Shown: positions 1-8,626 of the stretch, one piece after another
How the letters are laid out: each line of letters starts with the position of its first letter
How positions within the stretch are numbered: the stretch's first letter is position 1
DNA from: an uncultured Clostridia bacterium
GTDB lineage: Bacteria > Bacillota > Clostridia > Oscillospirales > UBA644
Assembly (NCBI GenBank): GCA_948443805.1
Contig: CAOJUB010000006.1
Coordinates: 1-64,000 of the forward strand
Direction of reading: 5' to 3'
DNA length: 64,000 nt
Program-made: the position numbers and the translations under genes
The notes under the pieces: generated by a model
What the model was told of the DNA's origin: nothing
Databases searched by the model: none
Seen by the model: only the letters and a program-made list of their open reading frames with translations

Positions 1-190
1 AAGATATTTTCAGCCGGAATTGCCGATTCGGATAGGGAGCGTTCCACACCCGATAGTGATACAACGTCTGGCGGTACATCTTACGGCAATGGGGACAAGT
101 ACAATTTTCCGGATGCAGAAACAATTCCGCTGTCGAGGGAGAGAGAGATGAAATTTTCCGATATACCAGCGCCGTCTCTTTCTCATTCAA
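1..190 (-). CDS. Possible partial CDS running off the window edge, product unknown
   Basis: On the minus strand one frame is open from a TTG at 190-188 to the window edge. It encodes a stretch with a CxCPHC cysteine cluster followed by a basic, aromatic segment (around KMYRQTLYHYRVW). Such a cluster could bind zinc, and the composition looks more protein-like than the low-complexity DNA upstream. There is no ATG near the start, no convincing Shine-Dalgarno sequence, and the end lies outside the window, so this may be chance. I do not recognise a family. Confidence 0.2.
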   Translation of the reverse strand, partial: MNEKETALVYRKISSLSPSTAELFLHPENCTCPHCRKMYRQTLYHYRVWNAPYPNRQFRLKIS

Positions 191-869
191 ACAAAATTCC
201 GCCCAGAAAACATCCCCGCAGGATGAAAAAAGGGAAAAAATTTTTCTCCGGCCTTTAAAAAAATCACAAGTAACGCTGAAAATATCTGTTTCAGACAATC
301 TTCCCAAAACGCCCCGTTCCTCAAAAAAAGAACAAAGGGAAGAATACCGGGCTGCAACCTCATAACGAAAACCCGCACAAAAATCAGAGGAAATTACCGG
401 TTCCGGCAAAAAAACAGAGAAATCCGCCCGGAGAAATAATAAAAAACGTTCCTGAAAAGAAAAAGGTAGTACTGAAAGTTTTTCAATAAAGAGAGAAATT
501 CCCCGATAAACACTTCTTCGGAAAACAAAAAGCACAGAGCCGTCCGAACGATCAAAAATATCACCGCCTTTCCGGCGGAAAAACGCAATTGTTTTTTTCC
601 AAGATGAAAAAAAACGCATATGAGAAAATCGGGAAAGCTGTTTTTTTGTCAAAATCCGGGAAAACCCCTCTGCTGTTCCAAAGGTAAACAGAAGAAAAAG
701 AAAATAAAAAAACGATATCTGTTCGTCAGGATCGGAAAAATCAGAACGGCGGAGAAAAAGATAGGCTTCAAAAAGCCTTTCCCGATCCGGGTGGAAAAAC
801 GCGGGAAACGGTTTCTGTAATGCAAGCAACCGTCTCTTTTTTTCTTGTTTAGAAAAGCACTGTCTGGAA
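191..869. other. AT-rich intergenic region, no gene seen
   Basis: About 680 bp rich in A and T homopolymer runs. All open frames here give low-complexity Phe/Leu/Lys-rich translations without good ribosome sites. It lies downstream of the radical SAM gene. I see no clear terminator, tRNA or repeat. Confidence 0.5.
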
Positions 870-2075
870 TCAATCATCATCAAATAACCGTAACTGAAAA
901 CCATTATCGGAAAGCACATACCGAAGATTTTGCGAAAAAAGAACATTTCCGCCAAGATATTTCCCGCCGCAGGTAATAAAATAAACGCTTTTTTTTAAAG
1001 AAATCCGCATTTTTTTCAGCATATCATGCGTAACCGCACAATATCTCCGTGCTACAAGAATTTTTTTTGCCGATACAATTCCAATACCGGGGACGCGCAG
1101 CAGCGTTTCAAAATCCGCACGGTTAATTTCAACCGGATACAAATCCAAATGCCGAAGCGCATAGGCAGTTTTCGGATCAACTTCTCTCGAAAGAAACGGC
1201 TCGCCTTCCGGAAGAATCTCTTCCGAAGAAAAACCGTAAAGACGCATTAAACTATCGGCTTGATATAGCCGGGCCGTACGCCACAGCGGCGTCTGAACCG
1301 GAGAAAAATCAGCTTCATACCCTTTTGCCGGCGAAAGATAGCGAAAAGCAGAAAAATAAACCCGTTTCAGCGCATATTTTCTATACAGTGCAGAAGTAAG
1401 AGTCAGAATTGTCCGGTCATCCTCTCCGGTACTGCCAGCCATAAGCTGCGTTGTCTGACTCAAGGCAAACGGTTTTCGCTCATACCGGTTTTTTGCAATC
1501 CGGGAAGAAATCTCACTCATAGGAGAAAGAATATTCTCCCGGTTTTTTTGTTTTGCAATTCGTTCGTACCCGGAACTTTTCGCCACTTCAATATTCACGC
1601 TCAACCGGTCGGCATACCGGCCGGTTTTTTCTATCAGGCAGGGATCCGCCCCGGGCATCACCTTCACATGAAGAAAACCGGTAAAACCAAGCTCTTTCCG
1701 TAAAATCCGCGCGCATTCAGCCAAAAGCTCCTGCGTATAATCAGCATTACGACAAATAGCAGAAGATAAAAAAATCCCGTGCGAACTGTTTTTCACCGAA
1801 GCAAAAGCCAGACGAGCCGCTTCGGCCGGAGAAGACAGATAATCCTCCCGATCCAAACCGGCCCGGCAGGAGCAATAGGCACAATTAAAAGCGCAGTGAC
1901 CGCATAAATAAAGTTTTGACGTTTTTTGAGGAGGAACAAAGGAATGAATCGCCGAAGCAGACGCCATGGCAAAAACTTCCGCGTCTCTGTCGGAAGACAC
2001 TTCATAAACAGCGTCCGCCGCCATCTTATCCAAAAGCTGAACCTCACTCGGCTTCCGAGGAAGAAGCAATTCCAT
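870..2075 (-). CDS. Radical SAM protein with C-terminal helix-hairpin-helix, putative DNA modification/repair
   Basis: 401 residues. The N-terminal half carries the radical SAM [4Fe-4S] motif CAFNCAYC. The C-terminus has a helix-hairpin-helix DNA-binding motif (LLRVPGIGIVSAKKIL). This arrangement matches the TIGR03916 family of putative DNA modification/repair radical SAM proteins; the reaction is not established. Members are often paired with a TIGR03915 protein, which I do not find here. The start is placed at the ATG at 2075 because a consensus promoter (-10 at 2128-2133) puts the transcript start near 2121, so the longer open frame beginning at 2156 would start inside the -35 box. The gene is divergent from the MIF-like gene. 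Confidence 0.8.
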   Translation of the reverse strand: MELLLPRKPSEVQLLDKMAADAVYEVSSDRDAEVFAMASASAIHSFVPPQKTSKLYLCGHCAFNCAYCSCRAGLDREDYLSSPAEAARLAFASVKNSSHGIFLSSAICRNADYTQELLAECARILRKELGFTGFLHVKVMPGADPCLIEKTGRYADRLSVNIEVAKSSGYERIAKQKNRENILSPMSEISSRIAKNRYERKPFALSQTTQLMAGSTGEDDRTILTLTSALYRKYALKRVYFSAFRYLSPAKGYEADFSPVQTPLWRTARLYQADSLMRLYGFSSEEILPEGEPFLSREVDPKTAYALRHLDLYPVEINRADFETLLRVPGIGIVSAKKILVARRYCAVTHDMLKKMRISLKKSVYFITCGGKYLGGNVLFSQNLRYVLSDNGFQLRLFDDD

Positions 2076-2127
2076 GCATGCACACCACCCAACAAAAAAA
2101 TCACAATTAGAGATATTATCCATCTGA

Positions 2128-2156
2128 ATTATATCACATAATGCAATATTTGTCAA
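2128..2156 (-). promoter_or_regulatory. Sigma-A promoter of the radical SAM gene
   Basis: On the minus strand TTGACA (2156-2151), a 17-bp spacer and TATAAT (2133-2128) form a perfect consensus promoter. It fixes the downstream start codon at 2075. Confidence 0.85.
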
Positions 2157-2213
2157 GCGTTTTTTTCTCTTTACAACATTTTAGTAAATCTTTCCTTCTT
2201 TTTTGATTTTCAA

Positions 2214-2242
2214 TTGACTTTTACAGCAGTTTTTGGTATACT
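2214..2242 (+). promoter_or_regulatory. Sigma-A promoter of the MIF-like gene
   Basis: TTGACT (2214-2219), 17-bp spacer, TATACT (2237-2242). It lies 30 bp before the start codon and is divergent from the radical SAM promoter. Confidence 0.8.
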
Positions 2243-2271
2243 TAAGAAAAAGCCAAGTTAAGGAGAAACCC

Positions 2272-2613
2272 ATGCCTTATATTCATACAAAAACCAATCT
2301 TAAAATAACCGAAGAAACGGCTGAAGCGATCAAAAGGCGCCTAGGAAACGCCATCTCCCTGTTCCCGGGAAAAAGTGAAAACTGGCTAATGATCACACTG
2401 GAGGGAAATCAGAAAATGTATTTCCAAGGTGAAGAAAAGCCTGTTGTTTTTGCAGAGGTGAAATTATTCGGTACACCGGAAAAATCAGCCTGCGCAGCCT
2501 TTGCAAAAGAGGCTACCGGAATTTTTGACGAATTGCTCGGCATCTGCCCGGACTGCATTTATATTCGTTTTTCCGGAACGGAAAACTGGAGCTGGAACGG
2601 CCGCTTATTCTAA
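2272..2613 (+). CDS. MIF-like tautomerase-superfamily protein
   Basis: 113 residues, the length of macrophage migration inhibitory factor. The protein begins Met-Pro, so removal of Met exposes the catalytic N-terminal proline of the tautomerase superfamily. PGKSENW keeps the conserved lysine region, and the end (ENWSWNGRLF) matches the GWNNSTF-type C-terminus of MIF. The family tautomerises phenylpyruvate-like substrates in vitro, but the physiological role in bacteria is uncertain. The start at 2272 follows an AAGGAGA ribosome site, and an upstream in-frame start at 2233 falls inside the promoter. The lipoprotein gene starts 18 bp downstream, so the two probably share a transcript. Confidence 0.85.
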   Translation: MPYIHTKTNLKITEETAEAIKRRLGNAISLFPGKSENWLMITLEGNQKMYFQGEEKPVVFAEVKLFGTPEKSACAAFAKEATGIFDELLGICPDCIYIRFSGTENWSWNGRLF

Positions 2614-2631
2614 GCCGAGAAAGGGAATCGA

Positions 2632-4197
2632 ATGAAAAAACGAATCTGTTTGCTTTTTCTGACATTAATTTTTTGCTTTTCCTGTGCAGCCTGCACTTCG
2701 TCTTCTGAAAATAAAGTAAAACTGGAGAACCTGGTTTTTGTCCCGGAGGAATTATCGCAAAACAAAGAAAAAGTTATCCCGGAACAAACCGTCTCGTTCC
2801 GTATTTGGACGACTTCGCTTGCTACCGCATCGGACATCACCGAAATGCTGGATCAAATCGAAGGAAAAAACTATCAGAGTATCTCGCTCTATCTGTTATG
2901 GAGTGATTTTGAATATGAGCAGGGAAAATATTCTTTTTCCTTTATTGATGAATTAATCCCGCTGATTATTGGCCGAGGATATAAAATCGACTTAACGCTG
3001 GTTTTGTGGACCTACAACCTTTCCTGGAAAGACGCGCTTGATTTTCAGCAGACGCGAACGGGTGAAAATTTTTCCTATGATGAGATCCGGAATGAAACAT
3101 TGTCCATTTTTTCCGAAAAAAATAAAACCTGCATAAAAAATTCTATTTTTGCCTTAGCCGATCACTGCAACAAGACCTTTGGAGAAAACATTTCACAATG
3201 GAGCGTTGTGCTGTCGCCTTCGGGGAAGATGGAATTGTCTTCGTTCGCGGGAGCTGATTGTTCCGAGCCGGCAAAAACCGCCTTTTATGCCTATCTACAG
3301 GATAAATACTCGGAGATCAGCGCGTTGAACAGCCATGTTTCCCGGCAATATGAATCGTGGGACGCACTGAAGCAAACAGAATTTTCGACCCTGACGGACC
3401 TCGCGGCTTTTGACTATGAAATTTTCACCAAAGAAGCCCTCTCTTCTCTGATAAAAGAAACCGCAACCGCTTTTCAATCGGTTTCTCAAACCATTCCCGT
3501 CGTTTTAAAAATTACCGATCCGACAAGCGTATTTGCAGCAAAAACTATGGGGCTTTCAGAAATCTACTCTCTGACTCAAAACACAGGAGTCGACATCCTG
3601 TCCTTTGTCGCGGCAGAAAATCCAATAGAAACGGCGTTTATCTGTGATATGATCGGTTCGGTTACCGGTCTTCCGGTGTCGGTAGAAATCGATTCGGCAA
3701 CCCTTTCAAGCGAAGCCGAAGCCGAAAACCTGCGTATACTTTCCGGTCGGGCAACGCTTGCAGAAACCGCTAATTTCGACGGAGACTCCCCTCCCGTATC
3801 GACCTTCGGCGACAAAGACCGGCAAAATCTGCGTCCGAAAGAAATTATACTTGTCAATTCACTGGATTTTCTCAAACAGCCGCCGACCGAAGGGCTTTAC
3901 AGAAAACTCCGGGCAGCCTATACCGGAATGTCACAGAACGGGGAAGGCCTTGTCACTGTTTTTTCAGACCTGCAAATAATTGATCACCCGGAACTACTTT
4001 CCGGGATTGAAGAAATCCATCTGGGTGCGCTTTCCGAAACGGTCTATCTATATCCGGCTTTGGCCGAAATATTGGCTTCCTATTCCGGAAGAATCACGGA
4101 TAATCAGAACGAACAGCCCCAATATAAAGACCAATATGAAACAGAAATAACAAAAGAATATGCTGAAAAAATAAATGAAAAATTAAAAGAAGGATAA
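2632..4197 (+). CDS. Lipoprotein with a glycoside-hydrolase-like (GH42-type) domain
   Basis: 521 residues. It starts with a lipoprotein signal: basic MKKR, a hydrophobic core, and a lipobox-like SCAAC with the lipidated Cys near residue 21. The segment WSDFEYEQGKYSFSFIDELI, followed by alternating beta-strand-like stretches (IDLTLVLW, ISQWSVVLSPSGKMEL), resembles the N-terminal TIM-barrel half of GH42 and related clan-A beta-galactosidases. The catalytic acids cannot be assigned with confidence. It probably acts at the outer face of the membrane. Gene start follows GAAAGGGAATCGA. It lies in the MIF-like gene's transcription unit, but no functional link is obvious. Confidence 0.55.
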   Translation: MKKRICLLFLTLIFCFSCAACTSSSENKVKLENLVFVPEELSQNKEKVIPEQTVSFRIWTTSLATASDITEMLDQIEGKNYQSISLYLLWSDFEYEQGKYSFSFIDELIPLIIGRGYKIDLTLVLWTYNLSWKDALDFQQTRTGENFSYDEIRNETLSIFSEKNKTCIKNSIFALADHCNKTFGENISQWSVVLSPSGKMELSSFAGADCSEPAKTAFYAYLQDKYSEISALNSHVSRQYESWDALKQTEFSTLTDLAAFDYEIFTKEALSSLIKETATAFQSVSQTIPVVLKITDPTSVFAAKTMGLSEIYSLTQNTGVDILSFVAAENPIETAFICDMIGSVTGLPVSVEIDSATLSSEAEAENLRILSGRATLAETANFDGDSPPVSTFGDKDRQNLRPKEIILVNSLDFLKQPPTEGLYRKLRAAYTGMSQNGEGLVTVFSDLQIIDHPELLSGIEEIHLGALSETVYLYPALAEILASYSGRITDNQNEQPQYKDQYETEITKEYAEKINEKLKEG

Positions 4198-4293
4198 ACA
4201 ATACCACCATAATCAATCTGCGTTTTAGCCATCAAATGTTATTGCACACAGACAGAAAGCATTGACGGACCTTTACTCTGCCGCGGGGGGGGT

Positions 4294-4309
4294 TGTTTCA
4301 CGTGAAACA
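4294..4309. promoter_or_regulatory. parS centromere site (perfect 16-mer)
   Basis: TGTTTCACGTGAAACA is the exact parS consensus bound by ParB/Spo0J. It lies about 390 bp upstream of parA and is flanked by eight G on the left (4285-4292) and nine C on the right (4311-4319), which extend the palindrome. The rest of the 4198-4694 intergenic region holds the parA promoter and no credible gene. Confidence 0.95.
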
Positions 4310-4615
4310 TCCCCCCCCCTTTCAAAAAACAGAAGTCAATCGCCGCCGTTTTTTTGGGGAAACCTTTTTCCCCTTTGGTTCTTCAAACGGTAACACAAGC
4401 GAAAAACCTCATAAAAGAAATCGACAATACCGATTGCCGCAAAAAAGGCGGCAAAAATATGAAAAATCTCCCATCCGATCTGCAAAAGGAGCCCTCCTAT
4501 CTTTCAGAAAAATCACAGCAAAACTTTTGAAAGCTATGGAAATACACCATATATTTTCATTCTATTCGGGACTTGTCTGTTTTGACACAAACTCCACTTT
4601 TTTCTCCGGAAGGTC

Positions 4616-4644
4616 TTGCTTTTTCGAGGAAAAAGTGATATAAT
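4616..4644 (+). promoter_or_regulatory. Sigma-A promoter of parAB
   Basis: TTGCTT (4616-4621), 17-bp spacer, TATAAT (4639-4644), about 50 bp upstream of the parA start. Confidence 0.75.
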
Positions 4645-4694
4645 AAGGAAAGATATTGATAAAAAACCACCCAGACAAAGAAAAGAGGGAAAAA

Positions 4695-5474
4695 ATGGCG
4701 AAAATTATAGCTGTCGCCAACCAAAAGGGAGGCGTCGGAAAGACAACCACCGTAATCAACCTGGCGGCGTCTCTGGCAGAAAAAGGGAAAAAAGTGCTCA
4801 TAACAGACCTTGACCCACAGGGAAATACGACCAGCGGCTGCGGTATCCGAAAAAAAGGGCTGGGCCAGTCAGCCTATACCGCATTACTGGAAGAAAACGG
4901 AAAAGACGCAATTTTAAAAACCGATTACCCAAACCTTTTCGTTCTTCCTTCGACAATCGACCTTGCCGGCGCGGAAATTGAGCTGGTAGACCTGCCCAAA
5001 AGAGAAGGACGGCTGAAAGCCGCCTTTGCCAATCTTCAGGATTTTGACTACATTTTTATAGACTGCCCGCCGTCACTTGGCCTGCTGACGCTAAATGCTC
5101 TCGTTTCGGCCGATTCGGTGCTGATTCCGATCCAATGTGAATTTTATGCGCTTGAAGGCCTTTCACAGCTGACCAACACCATCAAACAAGTAAAAACGAA
5201 ATACAACCCCAAGCTGGAAATCGAAGGTGTTCTGATTACGATGTTCGACAGCCGCTTAAACCTGACCCTTCAGGTCCTTTCTGAAGTAAAACGGTATTTC
5301 AGCACAAAAATTTACAAAACCGTTATCCCACGGAATGTAAAAATTTCGGAAGCGCCTTCTCACGGAAAACCAATCAATTATTATGACAGGGGAGCCAAAG
5401 GAACCACAGCATACAGAGAATTGGCAGACGAGTTTCTGAAACGGAACAAAAACCAGAAACCTTCCGGAAAGTAA
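4695..5474 (+). CDS. parA: Chromosome partitioning ATPase ParA/Soj
   Basis: 259 residues from the ATG at 4695 (MAKIIAVANQKGG), preceded by AAGAGGGA. The deviant Walker A motif KGGVGKTT (residues 11-18) is characteristic of ParA/MinD ATPases. DLDPQGNTT and the Walker B-like FIDCPPSLG follow. Soj binds DNA as an ATP dimer, is stimulated by ParB, acts in chromosome segregation and in Bacillus also controls DnaA. parB starts 19 bp downstream and parS lies upstream, giving a complete ParABS module. An upstream in-frame ATG at 4656 lacks a ribosome site. Confidence 0.95.
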   Translation: MAKIIAVANQKGGVGKTTTVINLAASLAEKGKKVLITDLDPQGNTTSGCGIRKKGLGQSAYTALLEENGKDAILKTDYPNLFVLPSTIDLAGAEIELVDLPKREGRLKAAFANLQDFDYIFIDCPPSLGLLTLNALVSADSVLIPIQCEFYALEGLSQLTNTIKQVKTKYNPKLEIEGVLITMFDSRLNLTLQVLSEVKRYFSTKIYKTVIPRNVKISEAPSHGKPINYYDRGAKGTTAYRELADEFLKRNKNQKPSGK

Positions 5475-5493
5475 AATGAAAGGGAACAGACAA

Positions 5494-6366
5494 ATGAAAA
5501 AAAAAGAAAAAAAAGAAGCGCTCGGAAAAGGTCTTGAAGCGCTTTTTGAAGAAAACATACAGGATATCAGCGAAGCCCCTGCCGGTCAAGTCCGGCAGAC
5601 GGCAATTACGGAAATCGAACCCAATAAGGAACAGCCCCGGAGACTTTTTGACAACGAAAAACTGGAAGAACTGGTTTCTTCTATTTCAGAACATGGTATT
5701 TTACAGCCGATCATTGTTCGCCCCATCGGCGACCGGTATCAGATCGTTTCCGGCGAACGCCGCTGGCGCGCTGCCAGAAGAGCCGGACTTTCAGAAGTAC
5801 CGGTAATCATTCGGGAAATCGACGATAAAACCTGCCTGGAACTTTCTCTGATTGAAAATCTGCAGAGAGAAAACCTGAACGTCATAGAAGAAGCAAAAGG
5901 ATATCAGCGGCTGGCAAAAGAATTTTCCATGACACAGGAAATCATCGCACAAAGAGTCGGAAAATCAAGACCCGTTATTGCCAATGCGCTCCGCCTGCTC
6001 TCTCTGCCGGAAAAAGCAATTCAAATGACAGAAAGCGGGGAACTCTCGGCAGGACACGCCCGCGCACTCTTGCCGCTCGCAGAAAAACTCTCCCCGGAAG
6101 AATTTGAAAAACTGCTGGAGGATATCAAGAACAAAAACATAACGGTTCGCGAACTGGAAAACCTCTACAAACGGCTTTGCGAAAATCCGGTAAAAGAGAA
6201 AAAGGAACGTCCGGAAGAAATCTATTATGCGGAAATCGAAGGGGAAATCTCGGAAAAATGGGGAAGAAAAGTACGAATCTCCGCCGCGAAAAACAAAGGG
6301 AAAATCGAACTTGAATTTTATAATAAAGAAGACTTCGAAGAACTGATCCGCGCACTGAAGAAATAA
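5494..6366 (+). CDS. parB: Chromosome partitioning protein ParB/Spo0J
   Basis: 290 residues. Features in order: ALGKGLEALF N-terminal tail, the CTP-binding ParB/Srx domain with GERRWRAAR, a helix-turn-helix (MTQEIIAQRVGKSRPVIANALRLL), and a C-terminal dimerisation domain. The family loads at parS and slides along DNA as a CTP-controlled clamp. I place the start at 5494, seven bases after AAAGGGAA; an ATG at 5476 sits just after the parA stop without a ribosome site of its own. Cotranscribed with parA. Confidence 0.95.
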   Translation: MKKKEKKEALGKGLEALFEENIQDISEAPAGQVRQTAITEIEPNKEQPRRLFDNEKLEELVSSISEHGILQPIIVRPIGDRYQIVSGERRWRAARRAGLSEVPVIIREIDDKTCLELSLIENLQRENLNVIEEAKGYQRLAKEFSMTQEIIAQRVGKSRPVIANALRLLSLPEKAIQMTESGELSAGHARALLPLAEKLSPEEFEKLLEDIKNKNITVRELENLYKRLCENPVKEKKERPEEIYYAEIEGEISEKWGRKVRISAAKNKGKIELEFYNKEDFEELIRALKK

Positions 6367-6383
6367 AGAAGGGAAGATAAAAA

Positions 6384-7664
6384 ATGCTTGACATCCGGTT
6401 TGTAAGAGAAAACCCAGAAATTGTAAAAGAAAATATCAGAAAAAAATTCCAGGAACAAAAATTACCGCTCGTGGAAAAAGCGCTGCAGCTTGACGCGGAA
6501 AACAGAGCAATCAAAACCGAAGTTGAAGCACTGCGTTCAGAAAGGAACAAAGCATCCAAACAAATCGGCGCTCTGATGGGACAAGGGAAAAAGGAAGAAG
6601 CCGAACAAATCAAAGAAGAAATTGCAAAAAAAGGGACGAAAATCGAAGACCTCTCCAAAAGAGAAAAAGAAGTGGAAGAAGAATTGACCAAGGTAATGAT
6701 GGTCATTCCCAATATCATTGACCCGTCTGTTCCGATAGGGAAAGACGACAGCGAAAATGTCGAAGTCGAACGCTTCGGAGATCCCAACGTTCCGGATTTT
6801 GAAATCCCCTACCATACCGAAATCATGGAAGCCCTGAAGGGAATCGATCTCGACAGCGCAAGAAAGGTAGCCGGTAACGGGTTCTACTATTTAATGGGAG
6901 ATATCGCCCGTCTGCACTCGGCAGTCATATCCTATGCAAGAGATTTTATGATCGAAAGAGGATTCACCTACTGCGTTCCGCCTTTTATGATCCGCAGCGA
7001 TGTTGTTTCTGGCGTTATGAGCTTTGCCGAAATGGAATCGATGATGTATAAAATCGAAGGCGAAGACCTTTTCCTGATCGGCACCAGCGAACATTCCATG
7101 ATCGGAAAATTCATCGACACCATTCTGCCGGAAAAAACACTCCCGCAAACACTGACCAGTTATTCGCCCTGTTTCCGGAAAGAAAAAGGAGCGCACGGCA
7201 TCGAAGAGCGAGGCGTTTACCGAATCCATCAATTTGAAAAGCAGGAAATGATCGTTATCTGCAAACCGGAAGACAGCATGATATGGTTTGACAAATTATG
7301 GCAAAACACAGTGGATCTGTTCCGTTCGCTGGAAATCCCGGTTCGGACACTGGAATGCTGCTCCGGAGACCTGGCGGATCTGAAAGTAAAATCGGTTGAC
7401 GTAGAAGCCTGGTCGCCCCGGCAGAAAAAATACTTTGAAGTCGGCTCCTGCTCCAATCTGGGAGACGCACAGGCACGAAGGCTGAAAATCCGGATCTCCG
7501 GAGAAAACGGAAAATATCTGGCGCATACATTAAACAATACCGTAGTCGCGCCGCCCCGCATGCTGATTGCGTTTCTGGAAAATAATCTGCAGGCAGACGG
7601 AAGCATTTCTATTCCGGAACCGCTCCGGCCGTATATGGGCGGAAAAGAAAAAATCGAACGCTAA
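6384..7664 (+). CDS. serS: Seryl-tRNA synthetase
   Basis: 426 residues, normal for the family. The N-terminal 110 residues form the tRNA-binding antiparallel coiled coil (many Lys/Glu heptads). The class II core follows, with motif 2 FRKEKGAHGIEERGVYRIHQF and motif 3 NNTVVAPPRMLIAFLEN. It charges tRNA-Ser and also supplies the Ser-tRNA precursor for selenocysteine where that pathway exists. Ribosome site GAAGGGAAG. It begins 17 bp after parB, so it is likely in the parAB transcript. No T-box leader is visible in this short gap. Confidence 0.95.
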   Translation: MLDIRFVRENPEIVKENIRKKFQEQKLPLVEKALQLDAENRAIKTEVEALRSERNKASKQIGALMGQGKKEEAEQIKEEIAKKGTKIEDLSKREKEVEEELTKVMMVIPNIIDPSVPIGKDDSENVEVERFGDPNVPDFEIPYHTEIMEALKGIDLDSARKVAGNGFYYLMGDIARLHSAVISYARDFMIERGFTYCVPPFMIRSDVVSGVMSFAEMESMMYKIEGEDLFLIGTSEHSMIGKFIDTILPEKTLPQTLTSYSPCFRKEKGAHGIEERGVYRIHQFEKQEMIVICKPEDSMIWFDKLWQNTVDLFRSLEIPVRTLECCSGDLADLKVKSVDVEAWSPRQKKYFEVGSCSNLGDAQARRLKIRISGENGKYLAHTLNNTVVAPPRMLIAFLENNLQADGSISIPEPLRPYMGGKEKIER

Positions 7665-7686
7665 ACTCTCCCATTCCGATAAATTT

Positions 7687-7702
7687 TGTTTCACATGAAA
7701 CA
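7687..7702. promoter_or_regulatory. Second parS-like site (one mismatch)
   Basis: TGTTTCACATGAAACA differs from the parS consensus at one central base. It lies 22 bp after serS and 36 bp before the next gene, about 3.4 kb from the perfect site. Single-mismatch parS sites near origins are commonly functional in Firmicutes. Confidence 0.8.
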
Positions 7703-7738
7703 AAAACATTTCCTGATAAACAGAAAGAGGGAACAGAT

Positions 7739-8617
7739 ATGAATATCGGCGTCAGCAGCTATAGCCTTTCCGGATATATGGCCGGGAATCAGAAATCGAT
7801 TTTTGAAGCAATTGATAAAGCTTCGGAACTCGGCTTTGATTCCATGGAGTTTATCGATGTTTACGCGCCGGAAGGAAAGGATGCCGTCGAACAGGCGAAA
7901 GAAATCGGTGCTTATTGTAAAGAAAAAGGTCTTCCAATTTCGGCTTATGCCGTCAGTGCAGATCTCTTGCGGGATCCGGAATATTTTACCCGGGAACTGA
8001 TTCAAAAGGACTTAAAAATTGCGCATGCGCTCGGCGCTACACTGTTCCGGCACGATGTAACCAGAGGCTACCCACCGGAAAAGACCTATGCGCGCGGTTT
8101 TGAACAAAACTGCATGCCGGTCGTCGTCCCGGCCATAAAAAAAGTAACCGAAGCGGCAAAAGAGCTTGGAATAAAAACCATGTCGGAGAATCACGGATTT
8201 TACTATCAGGACATCGACAGTATCGAACGTTTGATCAATGCGGTAAACGACGAAAATTATGGACTGCTTTTCGATATGGGGAATTTTTTCTGCGGGGACG
8301 ACGATCCGGCCGCCGCGGCCGGAAGGCTTGCCCCGTACACCTTCCATATCCATGCAAAGGATTTCTTCCGGAGAAGCAGGGACAGGGTCTCGCCGGGCGA
8401 AGGATGGTTCCGGGCAAGAAACGGGGAATATTTGCGGGGAACCATTGTCGGCCACGGAGACGTTCCGGTAGGAACCTGCCTTTGGCTGATGAAAGAAAAC
8501 GGCTATAACGGCGCGGTATCCATCGAGTTTGAAGGCTGTGAAGATAATCTTTATGCGCTTCGCGTCGGTCTTGCCAACATGCGGCGATTTGCGGAAACCG
8601 CAGAAAAAAAGGGGTAA
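7739..8617 (+). CDS. Sugar phosphate isomerase/epimerase-like TIM-barrel protein
   Basis: 292 residues of the xylose-isomerase-like TIM-barrel (AP endonuclease 2) superfamily. Candidate metal ligands in the usual order are the acids in MEFIDVY, MSENHG, LFDMGNF, HIHAKD and the late Glu in SIEFEG. Members isomerise or epimerise sugars or cyclitols, or cleave DNA; the substrate here cannot be told. Ribosome site AGAGGGA. It starts 75 bp after serS, across the second parS-like site. The ABC exporter gene follows after 9 bp, suggesting cotranscription. Confidence 0.75.
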   Translation: MNIGVSSYSLSGYMAGNQKSIFEAIDKASELGFDSMEFIDVYAPEGKDAVEQAKEIGAYCKEKGLPISAYAVSADLLRDPEYFTRELIQKDLKIAHALGATLFRHDVTRGYPPEKTYARGFEQNCMPVVVPAIKKVTEAAKELGIKTMSENHGFYYQDIDSIERLINAVNDENYGLLFDMGNFFCGDDDPAAAAGRLAPYTFHIHAKDFFRRSRDRVSPGEGWFRARNGEYLRGTIVGHGDVPVGTCLWLMKENGYNGAVSIEFEGCEDNLYALRVGLANMRRFAETAEKKG

Positions 8618-8626
8618 ACGGAATCC

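Noticed and set aside
187-588. Two minus-strand ORFs of about 63 codons
   Set aside because: Low-complexity, Phe/Leu-rich translations of A/T homopolymer DNA, without good ribosome sites.
4436-4460. Terminator from TTGCCGC/GCGGCAA hairpin
   Set aside because: No T-run follows on either strand in the right position.
4293-4643. Plus-strand ORF of 116 codons beginning MFHVKH
   Set aside because: It starts inside the parS palindrome, overlaps the parA -35 and -10 region and has no family resemblance.
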